A DNA stretch of 64,000 nucleotides from Rivularia sp. PCC 7116 (lineage in GTDB: Bacteria > Cyanobacteriota > Cyanobacteriia > Cyanobacteriales > Nostocaceae): contig NC_019678.1 of NCBI RefSeq assembly GCF_000316665.1, positions 6,510,001-6,574,000 on the forward strand, in the 5' to 3' direction. Made by a program: the position numbers and the translations under genes. Positions 28,601 to 36,288 of the stretch are shown piece after piece. Positions within the stretch are counted from its first letter, which is position 1, and every line of letters starts with the position of its first letter. Under the pieces are notes generated by a model. That model made no database searches. It was not told the origin of the DNA and saw nothing but the letters and a program-made list of their open reading frames with translations.

Positions 28601-31117
28601 TTAGTTGAAGATATTGATTCTAGCTATAGATTTGGTCAATTAGCGCTTGATGTTTTAAGTCAATTTGATACCAAAGAAATGACTTCAAAAGTGATAAACG
28701 GATTTGATTGTTTGATTCGGCATTGGAAGAAACATACTCAAGAAACCGTACAATCGCTCTGGCAGTGTTACTCAGTTGGGTTAGAAACAGGAGATTTAGA
28801 GTTTGCGGGAATGAGCCTCCGTTACTACGATACTCATCTATATTTCCTTGGTCGAGAGCTTAAGGCTTTAGCCACAGAGATGGCAACCCATACCCAGGCA
28901 TTCCAGCAAATGAAGCAATACAGGTTTGTTCAACACAATCAAATTCAAATGCAGAGAGCTTTAAATTTATTAGGAGAAGTTGATGATGTCTTGTGTTTGA
29001 AAGGTGAAGCCTGTGATGAAGAGACTTTGCTTCCCCTAATTATGAATGATGGATTTGCACTGATCGAATTTTATTTTACTAAGCTTCAACTCAGTTATTT
29101 GTTTGGCAAATATGAACTGGCTCATGAATACGCAGCCCAAGTAGACCGCTACGCTTCTGGTGGTCGATCTTTCGTTATTTCTCGACAATGCAATTTTTAC
29201 AAATCTCTAGTAAAACTTGCTATATTTTTAAATGTTAGTCAAGATACACAAACACAGCTTCTAAATCAAGTTACAGATAACCAAGAAAAAATGCAACTAT
29301 GGGCACAACACTGCCCAATGAATGTTTTACACCAATATTATTTAGTAGAAGCTGAAAAATACCGGGTTTTAGGTCAGAATTATGAAGCAGGAGATTTTTA
29401 CGATCGTGCCATAGGCAAAGCTAAAGAAAACGGCTACATCCAAGAAGAAGCCTTAGCCAAGGAACTGGCTGCCAAGTTCTATCTTAACTGGGGCAAAGAA
29501 AAAATTGCCAGCGCCTATATGCAGGAAGCTTATTACTGCTACGCCCGTTGGGGAGCCAAAGCTAAAACAGATTACTTAGAAAAATGCTATCCCAAACTAC
29601 TAAAGCCCATCCTATTACAACAACGAATTAACCTCAATCCCTGGGAAACTATAGGAAACATTAGTGTTGCTCAGACAATTTCGTCTACTATCACTTCTAC
29701 TACTGCCAGCCACACTATTTCCGATGCCCTCGATTTTAGTTCCCTTCTTAAAGCCGCTCAAACTATTTCTAGTCGCATCGAATTAGACCAACTCGTTACC
29801 TGTCTTACCAAAATTATTCTGGAAAACTCCGGTGCCAAAAAATCTGCATTAGTTCTTCCTGAAAATGCAACTTGGCAAGTTAAAGCAATTACTTCGATTA
29901 ATCATCAACAAAATTCACCACTTCCAACACAAACCATCCTTGACTCACAATCAATAGATACTTGCGAAGATATTCCCAGAAAAATTATTAACTATGTCAA
30001 GAATACCCAAGAAACCATCGTTATAGATAATTGCCAAACAGATATTCCTGGACTAATTGGGGAATATATGATCGAACATCAACCCCAAAGTATTTTATGC
30101 ATGCCAATTACTAATCAAGGACATTTAGTAGCAATTCTTTATTTAGAAAATAAACTTATAAGCGGCGTATTTACCCAAGAGCGTCTACAAGTCATCAATT
30201 TACTTTCCTCCCAAGCTGCAATCTCCTTAGAAAATGCTCAACTTTATCAACAAGCCCAACAAGCATTAGAAGATTTAAAAAACGCACAATTAAAAATAGT
30301 TCAAAGTGAAAAAATGTCTGCACTCGGTAATTTAGTCGCTGGTGTGGCACATGAAATGAATAATCCTTTGGGTTTCATTTCTGCGACTCTCGAACAAAGT
30401 AAACCCGCCCTTGCCGATATTGTAGAACACCTGGGATTATATCAAGAAAATTTATCAGAACCTGGCGAGGAAATTATTGAACATGCAGAAGAAATCGACT
30501 TGGACTACAGCCTAGAAGATTTACCTAAGATGATAGATTCAATGGTGATGGCTTGCGATAGATTGAAAAATATTAGCACAAGTTTGAGAACTTTCTCTCG
30601 TGCTGATAAAGATTACAAAGTAAAGTTCAATATCCATGATGGGCTAGATAGCACAATTTTAATTCTCAAACATCGCCTCAAAGCCAATGACAAACGTCCA
30701 GCAATTGAAGTTATCGCCGATTATGGGGAAATATCACAAATTGAGTGTTTTCCCGGTCAATTAAATCAGGTATTTATGAATCTTTTAGCTAATGCCATTG
30801 ATGCTTTAGATGAGTCTAATGATGGACGGAGTTATGAGGATATTAAAGCTAATCCCAACAAAATTATCATTAAAACTCTAACTGAAAATGAACAAATCAA
30901 AATATTAATTAGTGATAATGGTAAAGGAATGAGTCAAGAGGTGAAAACACAAATATTTGACCATTTATTTACTACTAAAGGTGTCGGTAAAGGTACTGGT
31001 TTGGGATTAGCGATTGCTAAACAAATTGTTGAGGAAAAACATGAGGGTTGCCTAGAAGTAGAATCCGAGTTGGGAAAAGGTACGTCATTTTATATCAAAC
31101 TGCCAATAATCAGTTGA
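25685..31117 (+). CDS. Hybrid Ser/Thr kinase - AAA ATPase - GAF - histidine kinase
   Basis: This 1810-residue cytoplasmic signalling protein is of the HstK type common in filamentous cyanobacteria. Domains in order: a Ser/Thr kinase at about 13-280 (catalytic Asp134 in HKDIKPANI, then GTLAYISPEQTGRMNRG); an AAA/NACHT-like ATPase at about 308-580 (Walker A GFSGIGKT with Lys346, Walker B MFLDDLQWAD); a long helical TPR-like region at about 690-1290; a GAF domain at about 1360-1510; then HisKA (His1556 in AGVAHEMNNPLGF) and HATPase_c (N box FMNLLANAIDAL, DNGKGMS, GTGLGLAI). The HATPase and kinase residues are intact. A small insert (LGNRFGGTGSREN) replaces the usual short loop in the kinase domain. 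No receiver domain or partner regulator is adjacent, so the output is unknown. Confidence 0.93.
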   Translation: MTNASSVLVIPGYQISSQLYAGSRTRVYRAIRGLESLAVVVKLLTSEYPGFNELLQFRNQYTISKNLNIPGIIRPLSLETYGNGYLLVMEDRGEISLREYTKTTTLSLVEFLEIAIQLTNILHALRQNCVIHKDIKPANILIHPETKEVNLIDFSIASVLPKETQEIKNPNVLEGTLAYISPEQTGRMNRGIDYRSDFYSLGVTFYELLIGELPFTSEDPMELVHCHIAKKPTALGNRFGGTGSRENIPEVLSDIVIKLMAKNAEERYQSALGLKYDLDNCLYQLKETGKIIDFEIAQKDICDRFLIPEKLYGRETEVVTLLEAFERVTNGNSEMMLVAGFSGIGKTAVINEVHKPIVRQRGYFIKGKFDQFNRNIPLSAFVQAFRDLMAQLLSESDVQLAAWKTKILAAVGENGQVIVEVIPELERIIGKQPPIPELSGSAAQNRFNLLFQKFIQLFTTKEHPLVMFLDDLQWADSASLNLLQLLMSEAGGGYLLILGAYRDNEVFAAHPLMLTLEQIQKAEAPVNTIFLEPLREITVNQLVADTLTCNEELAQPLTKLVYQKTKGNPFFTTQFLKALYEDGWIEFQSELGSWQCDIAAVQQLALTDDVVDFMALQLQKLSVETQAVLKLAACIGNQFDLITLAIISEQSPVETATNLWKALQEGLILPQSQVYKFYLSRDESDRNTKNIENVGYRFLHDRVQQAAYSLIPDNQKQATHLKIGELLLQKIPATKREEKIFDIVNQLNYGVELITESAEREKLATLNLSAGSKARFSNAYNAATEYATDGIKLLKADCWHSQYQLALELHNLAAEAAYLAGNFELMAEFIQKVLDSVENPFDKIKVYEIQIQAYGAQNQPLAAVKLGQEILKLLGIELPENISNSDIQAQLNQTQSLFAEQSIEDLINLPVMTDKTALAAMKILSNITTFVFQAVPELYVFVPSTQVSLSVKYGNSEQSAFGYIGYGIILSGLVEDIDSSYRFGQLALDVLSQFDTKEMTSKVINGFDCLIRHWKKHTQETVQSLWQCYSVGLETGDLEFAGMSLRYYDTHLYFLGRELKALATEMATHTQAFQQMKQYRFVQHNQIQMQRALNLLGEVDDVLCLKGEACDEETLLPLIMNDGFALIEFYFTKLQLSYLFGKYELAHEYAAQVDRYASGGRSFVISRQCNFYKSLVKLAIFLNVSQDTQTQLLNQVTDNQEKMQLWAQHCPMNVLHQYYLVEAEKYRVLGQNYEAGDFYDRAIGKAKENGYIQEEALAKELAAKFYLNWGKEKIASAYMQEAYYCYARWGAKAKTDYLEKCYPKLLKPILLQQRINLNPWETIGNISVAQTISSTITSTTASHTISDALDFSSLLKAAQTISSRIELDQLVTCLTKIILENSGAKKSALVLPENATWQVKAITSINHQQNSPLPTQTILDSQSIDTCEDIPRKIINYVKNTQETIVIDNCQTDIPGLIGEYMIEHQPQSILCMPITNQGHLVAILYLENKLISGVFTQERLQVINLLSSQAAISLENAQLYQQAQQALEDLKNAQLKIVQSEKMSALGNLVAGVAHEMNNPLGFISATLEQSKPALADIVEHLGLYQENLSEPGEEIIEHAEEIDLDYSLEDLPKMIDSMVMACDRLKNISTSLRTFSRADKDYKVKFNIHDGLDSTILILKHRLKANDKRPAIEVIADYGEISQIECFPGQLNQVFMNLLANAIDALDESNDGRSYEDIKANPNKIIIKTLTENEQIKILISDNGKGMSQEVKTQIFDHLFTTKGVGKGTGLGLAIAKQIVEEKHEGCLEVESELGKGTSFYIKLPIIS

Positions 31118-31272
31118 ATAATCTCATTGACATCAAAATAACCAATAACATGATGCGGTGGTGGAAGGAACGAGTTTAGTAAGATGAAGCTTTTTTTAGT
31201 CGATGAGACACCAGCACGAAGGCGGGAATCCGTTTTTAGCTACAAACCATCAAAAAATCAGGAGTCAAATAA

Positions 31273-32880
31273 ATGTTGGATTGTATTGTAATTGGAGCTG
31301 GCCCAGGAGGTCTAGTTACCACCAAAGAATTACTCGAACAAGGACTCAGCGAGGTCGTTTGTTTGGAGCAAGCAGAAAGTGTCGGAGGCGTTTTTGCCAA
31401 TACCTATGACAATTTAGTGCTAACTTCCTCTTGCACTTATAGTATGTTTTCGGACTTTTGGATGGGTAATGGAAACCAACACAAATTTTGGACGAAGAAC
31501 GAAGCTGTTGACTATTGGAAACGATATGCCAAACATTTTGGCGTTTTGGGTAAAATTCGCTTCAATTCTAAAGTTGTTGCGGTGACTGAGCAAGGTAATC
31601 GAGGGTGGCAAGTTCAACTGCTCTCTGGAGAGACTTTGCGCTCAAAACGAGTGGCATTGGCGATTGGCAACAACAGTATTCCAAATTATCCCCAGTGGAA
31701 AGATTCATTAACTGAGGTGGAGTTTTCTCATTCCCAAAAATATCGCAATGCAAGTAACTTTGTAGGCAAAAATGTATTAGTGGTGGGCGGAGGCGAGTCA
31801 GCTTCAGACATAGCCCTAGAAATATCTGGAGTTGCCAAAAATTGCTGGGTTAGCCTTCGTAATTCAACTGGGTTTGTAGTACCTCGCAAGAGAGGCAAAC
31901 GTGCTAATGACATCAGTACTAATAGAGGTATATACGGATTGCCAAGAGAATATGGTCATACTCTGAGTAAAATTATCTCTCGCCAGTGGTCGAGCTACAA
32001 AGATCCAATCGAGAAAACAGCAGTTAGGCTGAACGAGAAGGTCAAATCTCGAAATGGACTTTGGGGAACTTATGGAACTAAAACTTATGCCTTACCCAAG
32101 GCAATCGCCCATCATGGGTGTAAAGTCGTCGGTGAAATAATCGGCGTAGAAGATGGGGGCAGAACGCTACTGGCTGTCGATGGAGAAACCCTGCATTCGG
32201 TAGATGCCGTAGTATTTTGTACTGGCTACCAAAACTATATGTCTTTCCTTCCCGAAGAACTCAAGAAAACTGACCCTCGAAGTCTTTACAAACATATGTT
32301 CCATTCCCGGTATCGAGATCGGATAGTTTGGATTGGCTTGGCACGTCCGGGGTTCGGTAGTCAGTTTCCAATAATGGAAATGCAAGCCCGATTGTTTAGC
32401 TTAATCTGTACTGGCGAAAAAACTCTTCCTGCTGCTGTCGCAATGGAGAAAGCCGCATCTGTAGACCGACAGAAGTATTTACAACAGTTTGAACATAATG
32501 CCCATCGCATCCGTAGTTTGGTTGATTATCATATTTATATGGATGAACTAGCCGATTTAATTGGCTGTAAACCTCCTTTGTGGAAATACTTTTTCTTACA
32601 TCCTCGCCTCTGGTTACGTCTGGTATATGGTGCGACTCAGGCAACTCAGTTTCGTTTGCGAGGTCCAGGACAGAAGGAAACTTGGGCTAAAGAAGCGATC
32701 GCTAAATTACCGGTTGTTCAATTTAATTATTTCTTTCTAGCTGGTCTAAGAGGTCGCGCCATCTATAGCTTCAAGGCTATCGTTAAGGGGATGGGACTAA
32801 TCCGGGAGCAACGCGATTTCGTAAAAATGAGTGCGATCGCCAAGATTCAATCTGCGTATCTAAAATATTTAAGACATTAA
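31273..32880 (+). CDS. Flavin-containing monooxygenase-like oxidoreductase
   Basis: This 535-residue protein has an FAD-binding GAGPGG motif at residues 8-13 and an NADPH-binding GGGESA motif at 172-177, the two-dinucleotide-fold plan of FMO/BVMO-like enzymes. The conserved 'DAVVFCTGYQNYMSFLP' segment lies near residue 312. The reaction is probably oxygenation of a small substrate using NADPH; the substrate cannot be read. A GGAG site at about 31260 supports the start. The preceding kinase is 155 bases away and may be an independent unit. The haem-oxygenase-like protein downstream is also a possible oxidative enzyme. Confidence 0.88.
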   Translation: MLDCIVIGAGPGGLVTTKELLEQGLSEVVCLEQAESVGGVFANTYDNLVLTSSCTYSMFSDFWMGNGNQHKFWTKNEAVDYWKRYAKHFGVLGKIRFNSKVVAVTEQGNRGWQVQLLSGETLRSKRVALAIGNNSIPNYPQWKDSLTEVEFSHSQKYRNASNFVGKNVLVVGGGESASDIALEISGVAKNCWVSLRNSTGFVVPRKRGKRANDISTNRGIYGLPREYGHTLSKIISRQWSSYKDPIEKTAVRLNEKVKSRNGLWGTYGTKTYALPKAIAHHGCKVVGEIIGVEDGGRTLLAVDGETLHSVDAVVFCTGYQNYMSFLPEELKKTDPRSLYKHMFHSRYRDRIVWIGLARPGFGSQFPIMEMQARLFSLICTGEKTLPAAVAMEKAASVDRQKYLQQFEHNAHRIRSLVDYHIYMDELADLIGCKPPLWKYFFLHPRLWLRLVYGATQATQFRLRGPGQKETWAKEAIAKLPVVQFNYFFLAGLRGRAIYSFKAIVKGMGLIREQRDFVKMSAIAKIQSAYLKYLRH

Positions 32881-33365
32881 TTTGTTTTAGCTGACAATCT
32901 TAACGGCACAAACGTTTTCGCCATTCATCTTTTTGGCTAAGTATTATGAAAATATACTGAACTTATATATGAAGATTCACTGAAAATACATAAAAAAAAC
33001 GATACAAATTCAATAATTTTCTCAGTTGCCAAAATACTTCTTTATAAGACAACATAGAAGCATGAACGCATATATTTTCGGCTAAATAAGCAAAAAATTT
33101 TGGTTCTCCCGGAGAAATTGGCTATGATAAATTAATCATAAAAAAAGGTTAAAATAATTGATGTAGCAAGGTTATAGCAATATAAAATTTAAAGTTTAAA
33201 TTTTAATAAAAATGTGCTTTTTTTGTCTAAAATCCTTGCTATATCACAATTAAAGTTGGTATTAAATATTAATTTACATAACTAGTCTGGGAGACCTAAA
33301 ATCTTTCAGTAATTTTGAAACAGAATTGAGCAAAAACTCTCAAATTTAAAAAATTAAGGTATAAC
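32881..33365. other. AT-rich intergenic region with an inverted repeat
   Basis: No gene was found in these 485 bases. An inverted repeat TAGCAAGG (33164-33171) / CCTTGCTA (33234-33241) frames an AT-rich core. It could be a small palindromic element or the regulatory region of the next gene. Confidence 0.5.
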
Positions 33366-34061
33366 ATGTTAACTTTACAATCGATAGAAAATGTTGAGGA
33401 TGTAATATCGTCAATAGAAAATTTTGAGGATACACTATCTTCAATAGAAGATGTTGAAAATGCACTACAGTTAAAATTTCATAAGCAAGTAACTGAGCCG
33501 GGCATAAAGAATCCAGTCAAGTTTTTGCAAAGATGGTCATATCTTTCTACCCAAGTAACACGACTTGCTGGAGCTGCATTGAGTCGCGCACATCTCGCAG
33601 ACATTCAATACTTATTAGCAGAAATTGCTTACAGCGAGTGTGGTCTGGGAAATAAAGACGAAACTCACAGTAAACTAATGATTGAGTTGATTAATAAATC
33701 TCCTCATGCTGATGCCATTACTCAAAGATTAGATACATACTTCTTAAATTTATTTGAAGAAACAATTCTCGAATTATCCCAGATGAGCCAAGAAGAAGCA
33801 GTTGGATTTATTGTTTCCCTAGAAGCTCCTGCTTATCAAATTCTGGAATTGCTAAAACAAACTTCTATAGCTGTTGGTATTTTTGAAGTGGACTTCTTAA
33901 ACTCTGAGTATTTTTTGATTCATGATGCTATGGAAAAAGAACACCAAAAATCATGTAATGAATCAATGCAAGTTGTTGTAGATAATGGATTGGAATTAAG
34001 TAAAATTTACAAGGGCGGCGAGAGAGGAATTAAGTTTCTTGTTGAATTCCTTGGGTGCTGA
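33366..34061 (+). CDS. Haem-oxygenase-like di-metal protein (CADD/DUF3865-like)
   Basis: This 231-residue all-helical protein is of the haem-oxygenase-like di-iron type. Candidate ligands are Glu91 or Glu86, His101, Glu153 (SLEAPA), and the triad His186-Glu190-His193 in 'IHDAMEKEH'. The i, i+4, i+7 spacing equals that of Chlamydia CADD, which supports a di-metal site. Members of this fold make p-aminobenzoate, fatty-alkene or other oxidation products; the product here is unknown. The N-terminus repeats a short SIEN/SIED phrase three times. Just after the stop a partial copy of the active-site segment is found. The flavin enzyme upstream may be functionally linked. Confidence 0.72.
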   Translation: MLTLQSIENVEDVISSIENFEDTLSSIEDVENALQLKFHKQVTEPGIKNPVKFLQRWSYLSTQVTRLAGAALSRAHLADIQYLLAEIAYSECGLGNKDETHSKLMIELINKSPHADAITQRLDTYFLNLFEETILELSQMSQEEAVGFIVSLEAPAYQILELLKQTSIAVGIFEVDFLNSEYFLIHDAMEKEHQKSCNESMQVVVDNGLELSKIYKGGERGIKFLVEFLGC

Positions 34062-34109
34062 TTTTTGAGGTAGACTTCTTCAACTATGAGTATTTTTTGA
34101 CTCATACAT
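34062..34109 (+). pseudogene. Partial duplication of the di-metal active-site segment
   Basis: Directly after the stop, the frame reads IFEVDFFNYEYFLTHT then stop. This closely copies IFEVDFLNSEYFLIHDA of the gene just upstream (33883-33925). It lacks the EKEH part. It looks like a remnant of a tandem duplication or of an alternative 3' end. Confidence 0.7.
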
Positions 34110-34117
34110 AATGACTC

Positions 34118-34852
34118 ATGACACTCGATTTTTGGGTAAAAACAAACGGTACTTGGATCAATGCCATCAGTGTTATTTTGGGTACAGCTGGCGGTATGCT
34201 CTTGAAACACCGCCTTCCCTTGAGAATGCAGCGTATTATCACCCAAGGAGTAGCGTTGATTACCCTATTCATTGGTTTTCACATGGCTCAAAGCCTGTTA
34301 CAAGTCAAAAATAGTCGAGTTGATGGGGTCGTATTAGGACTAGTTGCCATCATCATCGGCGGGCTGTTGGGTGAATGGTGGCATCTAGAAGAGAGGCTTT
34401 ATCGGGTGGGGGAGTTTCTGAAAGTACGCTTTCAAAAAAGTGGCTATTTCACAGAGGGGTTTGTTGCCGGTAGTTTGCTATTCTGTGTGGGACCAATGGC
34501 TTTAATAGGCAGTCTCAACAACGGTTTAACCGGGAATAACACTCTGCTGATATTGAAAGCGACAATGGATGGTATAACTTCTATAGCTCTTGGTAGTAGC
34601 TTTGGTATCGGAGTCGGATTTTCATCTTTAGTAATTCTGGTTTACCAAGGCGGTGTCTCCCTCTTAGCTGGATTTTTAATTCAATCTTTACCAGATCCAA
34701 CTCACGATCCCCACTTATTGCTGATTACTGGTGTGGGTGGTTTAACAGTTATAGGTTTGGGATTTAACTTATTAGAAGTGTCTCAGGTGAGAGTAGCTTC
34801 CTTTCTCCCAGCCTTGCTCGTAGCACCACTTCTCTATTTTTTGTGCCAGTAA
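34118..34852 (+). CDS. DUF554 membrane protein
   Basis: This 244-residue polytopic membrane protein has the DUF554 pattern: an N-terminal NAISVILGTAGGMLLKHRLP, a following GVALITLFIG helix and 'FCVGPMALIGSLNNGLTGNN' (about residues 125-144). About seven hydrophobic segments can be drawn. The function of the family is unknown; members are candidate transporters. The ATG at 34118 follows the duplicated active-site fragment, and no strong ribosome-binding site is seen. Confidence 0.9.
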   Translation: MTLDFWVKTNGTWINAISVILGTAGGMLLKHRLPLRMQRIITQGVALITLFIGFHMAQSLLQVKNSRVDGVVLGLVAIIIGGLLGEWWHLEERLYRVGEFLKVRFQKSGYFTEGFVAGSLLFCVGPMALIGSLNNGLTGNNTLLILKATMDGITSIALGSSFGIGVGFSSLVILVYQGGVSLLAGFLIQSLPDPTHDPHLLLITGVGGLTVIGLGFNLLEVSQVRVASFLPALLVAPLLYFLCQ

Positions 34853-34945
34853 ATCGAACAGTTTTTTTTATCAAGGGTGCAAACTGGAAGATTTTGTGGC
34901 TATAGAATAGTTAGACTTAATACATATTTTTGAGCCAATCACTAC

Positions 34946-34977
34946 ACCCGGATTTCTCGCAAATGAGAAATCCGGGT
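34946..34977. terminator. Perfect 13-bp hairpin between convergent genes
   Basis: ACCCGGATTTCTC (34946-34958) pairs perfectly with GAGAAATCCGGGT (34965-34977) across a 6-base loop. It lies between the convergent DUF554 and LRR genes, where a bidirectional terminator is expected. There is no clear T run, so it may instead belong to the ACCCGG-type palindromes (compare 54745-54770). Confidence 0.55.
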
Positions 34978-35075
34978 TATATCATGTTCGGATAAACAGT
35001 TCTCAATGCGATTAGAACGCTGAATGCTTCGCACAACAAACAATGACAATTCTGAAGTGCCGAATGTGGGCGATT

Positions 35076-35648
35076 TTATAACTGTGGTAACTGCGCTATT
35101 GTATCCACATCTTCAGGAATTAACAGCTCGTCGCCATTTTTCTCAAATTCGCATATAGATTCTGGTTTTACGGGACAGGTTTTGTTTTTAATGGGATTTT
35201 CGCCGACAAAAAGCCAAGTTAAATTGGTTAATTGGGAAAGCGGGGATAAATCACCTATCTGATTTGATTCAAGGAAAAGAAAATTTAGGTTAGTTAATCG
35301 AGATAGGGGAGATAAGTCGCTGATTTGATTGTAAGAAAGATAAAGTTCTTTTAAATTAGTTAGCTGGGCAAGGGGTGACAAGTCGCTAATTTTATGGGAC
35401 GAAAGGTCTAGTATTTGTTTTTTTCTGAGTTTTTGCTGGGCGCGATCGCAGTTATTTGTACCAGCTTTTCGCAGTAAAACTTTAACTGTATATTTTGTTT
35501 GCTTGGGTAAGCTCTCTTTGTGCTTACACAATTGAGTAAAGCTGGGAATAGGTTTTTGGTTTCTTTTTCTGGGAACAGCTGCAGTCGGTTTAGCATTTAC
35601 TATGGTGATTCCCATCAGTGCTATACAAACTAAACGTATAAATTTCAT
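35076..35648 (-). CDS. Leucine-rich repeat protein with signal peptide
   Basis: This 190-residue protein has a predicted signal peptide (KFIRLVCIALMGITIVNA, Ala-x-Ala-like end near residue 19), so export is likely. Three to four internalin-type 22-residue repeats follow: LSSHKISDLSPLAQLTNLKE, then ELYLSYNQISDLSPLSRLTN and so on, about residues 84-165. The C-terminus has Cys residues (KTCPVKPESICEF). LRRs bind protein partners; the partner is not apparent. The next gene on the left is convergent. Confidence 0.85.
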   Translation of the reverse strand: MKFIRLVCIALMGITIVNAKPTAAVPRKRNQKPIPSFTQLCKHKESLPKQTKYTVKVLLRKAGTNNCDRAQQKLRKKQILDLSSHKISDLSPLAQLTNLKELYLSYNQISDLSPLSRLTNLNFLFLESNQIGDLSPLSQLTNLTWLFVGENPIKNKTCPVKPESICEFEKNGDELLIPEDVDTIAQLPQL

Positions 35649-36288
35649 CGGTTTATAGTATTTTTTAATATCAACAAGGTTATTAAACCCAGCAAAATCG
35701 AAATAATCAAGTTATATATGACACTTTGTATTATTTCTTGACAGTATAATTATTAACTAGATAATACTGATATCCGATTTATTTAATTCTTACGAACTAT
35801 CTAATACCATTTCTTTATAAAGATGCGCCCCTATGAAAGCCCGTGTAGACGGTGAATCTAGTTGGGGGTGTCGGTTTCCATCCCCCAAACTAGTACTCTG
35901 GCAAGCCACAATTGCCGGGTAAGGGCAGGCAGGGGGAGCAGGGGAAGCGGAGGGAGCAGGGGGAGAAAAAACTTTTTATTTCCACGCTAAACCCAGCAAA
36001 GTTCGCTTGGCGAACCACTAGTGTTCGCGGAGCGTCTCCCGGAGGGAGATACCCGGAGGGGCTTTGTTTAAGTAGCCCCACTCTTATAGAGTGAGGGCTA
36101 TTGAGCGCAGCCTCATACAGAATTGATATAAGGTATTAATATTTTTCTATTTCTAATTCCCAAAAGACATCTCTCCAAAGCTCCTTCCTCACGGGAGAGA
36201 GGCTTTTGAATCCCCATTCCCACATCTGGGAGGGGTTAAGGGGTTAGCTTTTAGGGATTGGGAATATAAATATATTGCTTTAAATTCT
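35649..36288. other. Intergenic region holding a MITE-like element
   Basis: No credible gene is present. The element at 35889-36022 is described separately. A repeat of GGAGCG/CCCGGAGGG type follows at about 36023-36062. Two overlapping open frames of about 60 residues on opposite strands across it are low-complexity shadows. Confidence 0.7.
35889..36022. repeat. MITE-like element with ACTAGT termini, copy A
   Basis: Inverted ends begin ACTAGTACTCTGGCAAGC and, on the other strand, ACTAGTGGTTCGCCAAGC. The interior is a purine-rich GGGGGAGCAGGG stretch. A related element with the same ends and GCAAAGTT core lies at 42603-42725. It is 134 bp and contains no transposase. Confidence 0.7.

Noticed and set aside
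34111-34314. 67-residue frame overlapping the DUF554 start
   Set aside because: It is out of frame with a well-supported gene and has no recognised features.
34946-34977. Reading the ACCCGG hairpin as a definite intrinsic terminator
   Set aside because: The stem is perfect, but the T run is missing, so it was kept only as a probable terminator.
35890-36094. Two opposite small frames in the MITE-like region
   Set aside because: They translate low-complexity repeat and lie inside the 35889-36022 element and its flank.
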